This document shows, piece by piece, positions 33,200-37,839 of a DNA stretch of 37,839 nt. The stretch covers positions 1 to 37,839 of the forward strand of contig JADHUC010000089.1 in NCBI GenBank assembly GCA_016784735.1, given 5' to 3'. Source of the stretch: Pirellulaceae bacterium. GTDB taxonomy: Bacteria; Planctomycetota; Planctomycetia; Pirellulales; Pirellulaceae. Both the position numbers and the translations under genes were made by a program. The notes below the pieces were generated by a model. The model worked only from the letters and a program-made list of their open reading frames with translations. It had not been told where the DNA came from and did not search any database. Position 1 is the stretch's first letter, and every line of letters begins with the position of its first letter.

Positions 33200-34768
33200 T
33201 CAATCGACGGAGCAATCCCGCGTCAGCAACTTCCCACGCAGCGATCCGAAGACACCCTGTCCCCAGGTGACATTCAAGCCGGAGAAATCAACCGCCAGGT
33301 CGCTTTCGAGCTTCGCAGTCGCCAGCTCTTTCCCGTCCTGAAGAATCGCGAGCCGGTTGGGGGCCACTACAAAGTCAAGCTGGATCGGCTGGTCCTTCCA
33401 CGCGATCTGAGCGGCCAGATTGCCCGGCATCTTCACACAGAGTACGGCCCCGTATTCGCGACGTTGGCTGTCCGTCAGGAAATCATAGCGATCCTCCCAG
33501 GTGTAGGTGCCTTTGGAAGACGTCGATAGGAACAGGGAATCGACAAGCGGGATCATGCTGGTAATCCGCTGCCCCCAGTGATTGGTGACCAGCCCGTACT
33601 TCTTTGCCGCGCCCTCGTAGGGATGAACGGTCGCGTCGCTGATTTCAGGATGGGTGAACATGCGATCCATCGAATGCCAACGCTCGCTGTCCCGGTCGTA
33701 CCGCCACAGCTCGGCCCACGGCCAGACGCCCGCCATCAAGTCGCCGCGGTAGATGGAAAGCGTCTGGCATTCCCGAGCGCTCGGCGATACGCCCGGCAAC
33801 TTCGGCGGCCAGCCTTCGATCCGCTTCGCCTCGCGGCCCTGATACTCGAACAAGTTGCCCGTCGGGTACTGAGCGAGCAGCAGCCGGTCATGCCAGTGCA
33901 ATACCGAGTAGACCTGATAACTGACCATGTTGTCAGCCTCCAGCACCGTACGCCATCCGGCATCCTCGAATACATAGATGCCTCCGACATTCGATACGGT
34001 CAGAATCTGGTCCTTGAACTGTCCCCAGGCGAACGGCGTTTCTCGGTCATACTTCGTCTTCAGGACAATCGCCTTTGAAAGGTCAACGCCGTTTGGCTGC
34101 TCGGGATCCCACGGACAAGCATAGATTCTTGTGAAACCGCCGGATTCGGCGTGATGCCGGTGGTAGAAAAACAGCCGGCCCTGGGCGTAGTAGAAGTTGT
34201 AGTACCCGCCCAATTCCGGGGCCGTCAAAATGACACGGTCGTTGTACCGCGCCTCGCTGTCCGAGAAGACAAGCTGGCCCGTCCCCAGACGCATGGTGCC
34301 ATCGCCGGATCGCATCTGCCCTACATTCGGCGGCAGTTCGGAGCGCCATTCTCTCGACGCCGCATCCCAGCGACGTACCGAGTTGTTCCGCACCGAACTC
34401 CACGCGTAGATCTGTTTGTCGAAATCAAACAAGTACACGCCGCAGTCTAGGTCCGGGTGCGGCAGCCGTTCGACCGTGAACCGCTCGTCGTCCGAACCTG
34501 GCCGGACGAAGAACTGAAGTGTATGCCGATCGCTGCGGAACCGCGTGTTGTACACGTCTTGAAACCCGGCCCCGGCGACGACCCGACCGTCTGCGTTGCG
34601 GGCCTCGAAAATCGAACCGAAGCTTTGCCCTCGATCCTTGCCGAGGTCGAGCTCTACACGAAACGACGCGACGTTATCCGTTGTTCTTTCCGCTTCGCTG
34701 CCAGCAGCGGCTCGAAGACAAGACGGAATCGCAACGGCAAAGAACAAAACGTAGATTCGAATACTCAT
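33200..34768 (-). CDS. Secreted beta-propeller-like protein, function unknown
   Basis: Protein of 522 residues with a signal peptide (1-22, YVLFFAVAIPSCLRAAAG). The body is made of repeated strands rich in Tyr and Trp, with motifs such as YLFDFDKQIYAWSS, YYNFYYAQGRLFFYHR, GGIYVFEDAGWRTVLEAD and WRYDRDSERWHSMDR. This resembles a Kelch or WD-like propeller. The C-terminal part (about 440-522) may be a small jelly-roll (QIAWKDQPIQLDFVVAP). I do not recognise a named family. ATG at 34768 overlaps the stop of the preceding gene (ATGA), so the two are translationally coupled. Confidence 0.6.
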   Translation of the reverse strand: MSIRIYVLFFAVAIPSCLRAAAGSEAERTTDNVASFRVELDLGKDRGQSFGSIFEARNADGRVVAGAGFQDVYNTRFRSDRHTLQFFVRPGSDDERFTVERLPHPDLDCGVYLFDFDKQIYAWSSVRNNSVRRWDAASREWRSELPPNVGQMRSGDGTMRLGTGQLVFSDSEARYNDRVILTAPELGGYYNFYYAQGRLFFYHRHHAESGGFTRIYACPWDPEQPNGVDLSKAIVLKTKYDRETPFAWGQFKDQILTVSNVGGIYVFEDAGWRTVLEADNMVSYQVYSVLHWHDRLLLAQYPTGNLFEYQGREAKRIEGWPPKLPGVSPSARECQTLSIYRGDLMAGVWPWAELWRYDRDSERWHSMDRMFTHPEISDATVHPYEGAAKKYGLVTNHWGQRITSMIPLVDSLFLSTSSKGTYTWEDRYDFLTDSQRREYGAVLCVKMPGNLAAQIAWKDQPIQLDFVVAPNRLAILQDGKELATAKLESDLAVDFSGLNVTWGQGVFGSLRGKLLTRDCSVD

Positions 34769-35622
34769 GGTATTGAAAAGTCCTCTTTGTACTGCTTCAA
34801 CAGTTCTTCCGGGTCATTCTCCATGAAATACATCTTGAAATGCGAGACGGTCCGGTTCGTCTTCTCGTCGTAGTCAAGTCGCAAGTCCGGGCCGATATGC
34901 AGGCAGTCGTGCCATCCCTGCCCAATGCTGTTGCTCCTCTTGCAGCCCCATGCCGCAAGGTATTTCATGTCGCGTGAGACTTCGCCCGCAATGCTGTAGA
35001 GGGGTTGATCCGTACTGTTTCCCCAGAAAGCGGCCGGTTGACCGGGGTGCTTCCGCCAAACGGGAAGGTAAACCTGAACCCACGGCGGCGAATTGGTATT
35101 GTGCGTCGCCGGCCGTCGAGTGTCTGGAAATCGTTCCGTGTCCTTCAGTAACGTAAACCCACGGGCTGTGTAGATGAAACACTGGTTGACGAACGATTCC
35201 ACAAACTGGTCTTTCACACTCTGGAAGCCCGGAGCGCGGCGGAGTTGCCAACAGCCGTTCACGCTGGTGACGGCCTTTACTGCTTCCGGAGTCGGACCGG
35301 TAACCGTCACATACCAGTCGACGGCGCCCACCGACGGCACCAGCCTGGTCTCGACCTCCGCGCCTTTTGGATGCTTGTGCCTGACAATCATACTGCCGTC
35401 AGGCTGCGGCGAGCCTTCCCCCTGTCTCAACGCATCTTCATAACACCACACATCGCACTCGAACCCCGGGATAGTCGGCACGGCGATGCGAACCATGGTG
35501 AACACCCGGTCGCCATGCTTTTCCTGTTCGACCGTGATCGTCGGCTTCTTGCCTTCGGCCGCAGCGCCGAGTCCAGGAAAAATCAGGCAAACCGCAAACG
35601 CGATTCCAAGAAAAGTCTTCAT
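34765..35622 (-). CDS. Secreted hypothetical protein
   Basis: Protein of 285 residues with a clear signal peptide (1-22, MKTFLGIAFAVCLIFPGLG). The mature part is Trp- and Tyr-rich with WYVTVTGPTPEAVKA, WQLRRAPGF and the stretch PPWVQVYLPVWRKHPGQPA. It ends with HFKMYFMENDPEELLKQYKE. I do not recognise the family. The layout of beta-strands with a late aromatic region suggests a beta-sandwich, possibly carbohydrate binding, but that is a guess. ATG at 35622 has GGAGGG seven bases upstream. It overlaps the next gene by four bases and lies 35 bp after the NACHT-FGE stop. Confidence 0.65.
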   Translation of the reverse strand: MKTFLGIAFAVCLIFPGLGAAAEGKKPTITVEQEKHGDRVFTMVRIAVPTIPGFECDVWCYEDALRQGEGSPQPDGSMIVRHKHPKGAEVETRLVPSVGAVDWYVTVTGPTPEAVKAVTSVNGCWQLRRAPGFQSVKDQFVESFVNQCFIYTARGFTLLKDTERFPDTRRPATHNTNSPPWVQVYLPVWRKHPGQPAAFWGNSTDQPLYSIAGEVSRDMKYLAAWGCKRSNSIGQGWHDCLHIGPDLRLDYDEKTNRTVSHFKMYFMENDPEELLKQYKEDFSIP

Positions 35623-35657
35623 TGTTTGCCCTCCATCTCACCGTTAGGAAGTGACAG

Positions 35658-37839
35658 TCATCCCAATGAGCAACCAGCGCAGACCGATACTCCGCAAGTG
35701 GCTGTGCGGGCTGTCGAAAAGACAATGCCTTGATGGCGTTCTTTCTGCAGCGTCATCGGTCGATGCCACGTCCCGCTTACTTTTGGGCGCGTGTTCGGCA
35801 GTGCGGATAAATGGCCCGGCGGGGCGTTCGAGCCTTTCGGTCTACCAGACCCGCCGGGCCGGTTTCTTATTCGGCCGAACTGCAAGCAGCCCGACACGGG
35901 ACGATGGCCTGAACTTTGCACTTGGCACACTCCGCAGGGCGGCCGGTAAAGGACCTGGCCTGCGGACTCCGGCGTGACAGACGCATTTGTCTGCCGCAAA
36001 GTGCTCGCCACGCGGAAACCGATATTGTTGTTGCGGTTGTCCGGTTGAGTCCTGTAGCGGACGGCCGACCCCACGTCGCCTGTGAGGTCGTCGAACGACC
36101 CGCCACGCAACACGCGGCCATCTTCATAGGATCTTGTATCCAAATCCGAACACCATTCCCAGACATTTCCCGCCATATCATCCAATCCGAAATCTCGACC
36201 CCGGGATCGAGGAAACAAACCTACTGGGCTCGTCACACCGAGCCCCGCCTCGTCGGAGTTGTTGCAGATTCCGTCCTCCCAGTCGTTTCCCCAAGGGTAT
36301 TCAAGCCCTTCAGGACCGCGTGCGGCCGCCTCCCATTGTTGTTCACTGGGCAAGAAGCCGCCCGCCCACTGGCAGAAGGCTTCGGCCTCGTAAAACGACA
36401 CGCCGACGACCGGTTGATTCGGGGCGTTCCACTTCGTGTCACGGCAGTAAGAAGGTCCGGTAACGCCATTCGTGCCTTTCCATTCCCAACCTTCTTTCGA
36501 CCAATGTGCCCGCTGCTTGTAGCCATCCTCGGCCAGGAACACGGCAAATTGGCTGTTGGTGACCGGATACTTGGATAGCAGAAACGGCTCGCCGATGGAC
36601 TTTGTCCCGTCCTGATAGGCGTACTCGCCGGCCGGAATCTCGACATAAGCCGATCGTTCGCGTAGATCGCCGACCACGCGCGGATCGCCCAAACGCCCCA
36701 GGGCAAGTCCCAGCGTGTTGCGGGCCTTGATTTCTACTTCGTTGTCGATGGCGGCCAGACAGATTTTTCTGAACTTCTCCTCCATTTCAGGCCGCAGTCG
36801 ACTGTTGCGCCCCAGCATCGTCTCCAGACAATCGGCCGTAACGACGGCCAGCCCGAGCGAATCGGGCGTGAGCCGTTCGATCACGCGATTCAGCAACCCC
36901 GTGGCCTGCCCGCGCGAGTTGGCCAGTTCGCTGCCGAACAGGAAGGAAAGCGTATTGCGCCATTCGGCCGTCTCGGCCCGCTCGCAAAACACGTCGAACA
37001 AGCGATCTCGCTCGACGTCGACCAAACGGCGGGCGGCCAGGAAATCCTGAAACGTGAAATGGTAGAAGCCGGCCTTCTTGTCACCGCGCGACAGGAGCAG
37101 GCCGCTTTGCTGCAGCAACTCGTCGCGGGTCTTCAACGCGTTGGCATATCCGGAGAACGTGACGGTGCTCTCGTCGTGGTAGGTCTCGATCGACCGCTCG
37201 ACTTCTTTGTACGACGCTTCGGCCTGCGGCGTCGTCCGCTGCTGCCCCAGGCCGGCCCCGGTGTGCATGTCGTAGGCCACGACGCTCAGATGCTCGCGGG
37301 CCATTTCCAATTCGCTCGGGTCGTTGCGATAGCGGTTGTACAGCACGTTGTCCACAATCCGTTCGTACAAGTCGTGCCGGTCCTGGGGCAGCCGCTTCCC
37401 TTCGTCGTAGATGATGCACATGGATGTCAGCAGCATGGGATTGGCGGTCAACTCGCCAAGCTCCGGCCGCTGGGCCAGATGTTGCCGCATGTGGGCGGCG
37501 GTCCGTTCGGCCTCGCCGGCGTCGTCCTGCAAAATGCGGAACCAGCGGCGGACGAGCAACTCCTGCAAGGCGCCGTCCATCTCGCGTATCGGCGCATGTC
37601 GCAAGGGCAGTTTGTGTGCCTGCCGCTCGTCGATGCCGTAAGGCCGGCTGGTCACCAGCAACCGGTTGCCCGGCTGTTGCCAATCCGCAGCAGCCTCGAT
37701 CAGGCCGGCGATCAACGCCGCGCGCGGATAGTACGCACGGTTCCCCTCGCCTTCGCGCAGGGGCACTTCGTCCACGCCGTCAAAGATCAGCAAGGCGGTG
37801 CCGCGTTCCAGATGAGGCGCCACGTCGGCCCAATCCAAG
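35658..37839 (-). CDS. NACHT NTPase with C-terminal FGE/C-type-lectin-like domain (partial)
   Basis: C-terminal 726 residues of a STAND ATPase; the N-terminus and Walker A lie outside the window. The NACHT part has Walker B TALLIFDGVDEVP, the sensor LLVTSRP, ELTANPMLLTSMCIIY and the winged-helix motif YHFTFQDFLAARRL. A short HEAT-like segment (ARNTLGLALGRLGDPRV) follows. The FGE/SUMF1-like domain (about 400-610) has VEIPAGEYAY, LPSEQQWEAAARG, DDMAGNVWEWCSD and RGGSFDD, and ends NNNIGFRVAS. It lacks the paired cysteines of a true FGE. NACHT-FGE proteins are known in immune-like conflict systems of large bacterial genomes, where the FGE end is often diversified. The last 110 residues have no recognisable homology and are rich in Pro, Cys and Arg. 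Confidence 0.85.
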   Translation of the reverse strand, partial: LDWADVAPHLERGTALLIFDGVDEVPLREGEGNRAYYPRAALIAGLIEAAADWQQPGNRLLVTSRPYGIDERQAHKLPLRHAPIREMDGALQELLVRRWFRILQDDAGEAERTAAHMRQHLAQRPELGELTANPMLLTSMCIIYDEGKRLPQDRHDLYERIVDNVLYNRYRNDPSELEMAREHLSVVAYDMHTGAGLGQQRTTPQAEASYKEVERSIETYHDESTVTFSGYANALKTRDELLQQSGLLLSRGDKKAGFYHFTFQDFLAARRLVDVERDRLFDVFCERAETAEWRNTLSFLFGSELANSRGQATGLLNRVIERLTPDSLGLAVVTADCLETMLGRNSRLRPEMEEKFRKICLAAIDNEVEIKARNTLGLALGRLGDPRVVGDLRERSAYVEIPAGEYAYQDGTKSIGEPFLLSKYPVTNSQFAVFLAEDGYKQRAHWSKEGWEWKGTNGVTGPSYCRDTKWNAPNQPVVGVSFYEAEAFCQWAGGFLPSEQQWEAAARGPEGLEYPWGNDWEDGICNNSDEAGLGVTSPVGLFPRSRGRDFGLDDMAGNVWEWCSDLDTRSYEDGRVLRGGSFDDLTGDVGSAVRYRTQPDNRNNNIGFRVASTLRQTNASVTPESAGQVLYRPPCGVCQVQSSGHRPVSGCLQFGRIRNRPGGSGRPKGSNAPPGHLSALPNTRPKVSGTWHRPMTLQKERHQGIVFSTARTATCGVSVCAGCSLG
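35813..35860. repeat. GC-rich 11-bp inverted repeat in the NACHT-FGE tail
   Basis: GGCCCGGCGGG (35813-35823) pairs with CCCGCCGGGCC (35850-35860) around a 26-base spacer, inside the C-terminal tail of the NACHT-FGE gene. It could be a cruciform or RNA hairpin, and lies about 150 bp past the FGE domain end. Confidence 0.5.
36012..36107 (-). other. Variable-region-like end of the FGE domain
   Basis: This 96-nt block encodes RGGSFDDLTGDVGSAVRYR and then TQPDNRNNNIGFR. Where diversity-generating-retroelement targets have asparagine codons, this copy has GAC, GAC, CTC, GTC and TAC, as expected from adenine-specific change of AAC codons. Unaltered AAC, AAC, AAC, AAT codons remain near the end. No template repeat or reverse transcriptase was seen in this window. 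Confidence 0.45.

Noticed and set aside
1..37839. Template repeat or reverse transcriptase for a diversity-generating retroelement
   Set aside because: I looked for AAC-rich near copies of 36012-36107 on both strands and for reverse-transcriptase motifs among the open frames and found none.

Overview
The window looks like chromosomal DNA from a GC-rich planctomycete or close PVC-group relative. This is inferred from gene content: secreted sialidases, a DUF4838 protein, FGE/SUMF1-like domains, beta-helix proteins, a NACHT protein ending in an FGE-like domain, many short palindromic repeats, and Shine-Dalgarno motifs that often place the true start well inside the longest open frame. No rRNA, tRNA, CRISPR array or transposase was seen.

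Positions 1-10025 form a surface-glycan island. On the minus strand are a truncated ABC exporter and a methyltransferase. On the plus strand, five genes run from 2548 to 6608: a B12-binding radical SAM enzyme, two methyltransferases, a hexapeptide O-acyltransferase and a glycosyltransferase. Three of the junctions are ATGA overlaps. A polysaccharide pyruvyl transferase, a family 2 glycosyltransferase and a family 9 (heptosyltransferase-type) glycosyltransferase follow. Together they look like a module that builds and decorates an extracellular polysaccharide or LPS-like glycan. A bile-acid/sodium-symporter-like transporter (10271-11233) ends this part.

Positions 11264-24415 hold secreted glycan-active proteins: a LamG-DUF4838-FGE protein, a sialidase-like protein, a rhomboid protease with TPRs, a decayed PQQ-like beta-propeller gene, a sialidase fused to an alpha/beta-hydrolase esterase, and a large double beta-helix protein. 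The sialidase-esterase junction is encoded by an inverted pair of 25-bp palindromes (a REPIN-like element), which suggests that the repeat joined two genes.

Positions 24687-31134 are a short-chain acyl-CoA module. It has a fused AccA-AccD-type carboxyltransferase, then (after a HicA/HicB-like pair) methylmalonyl-CoA epimerase, mutase catalytic subunit, MeaB chaperone and B12-binding mutase subunit on the minus strand. This can interconvert propionyl-CoA and succinyl-CoA, but no biotin carboxylase or biotin carrier gene is present here.

Positions 31173-37839 (minus strand) encode a Tat-exported deacetylase-fold protein, two translationally coupled secreted proteins of unknown function, and the C-terminal part of a NACHT NTPase ending in an FGE/C-type-lectin-fold domain. 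The end of that domain has the codon pattern of a diversity-generating-retroelement variable region. No reverse transcriptase or template repeat was seen in the window.
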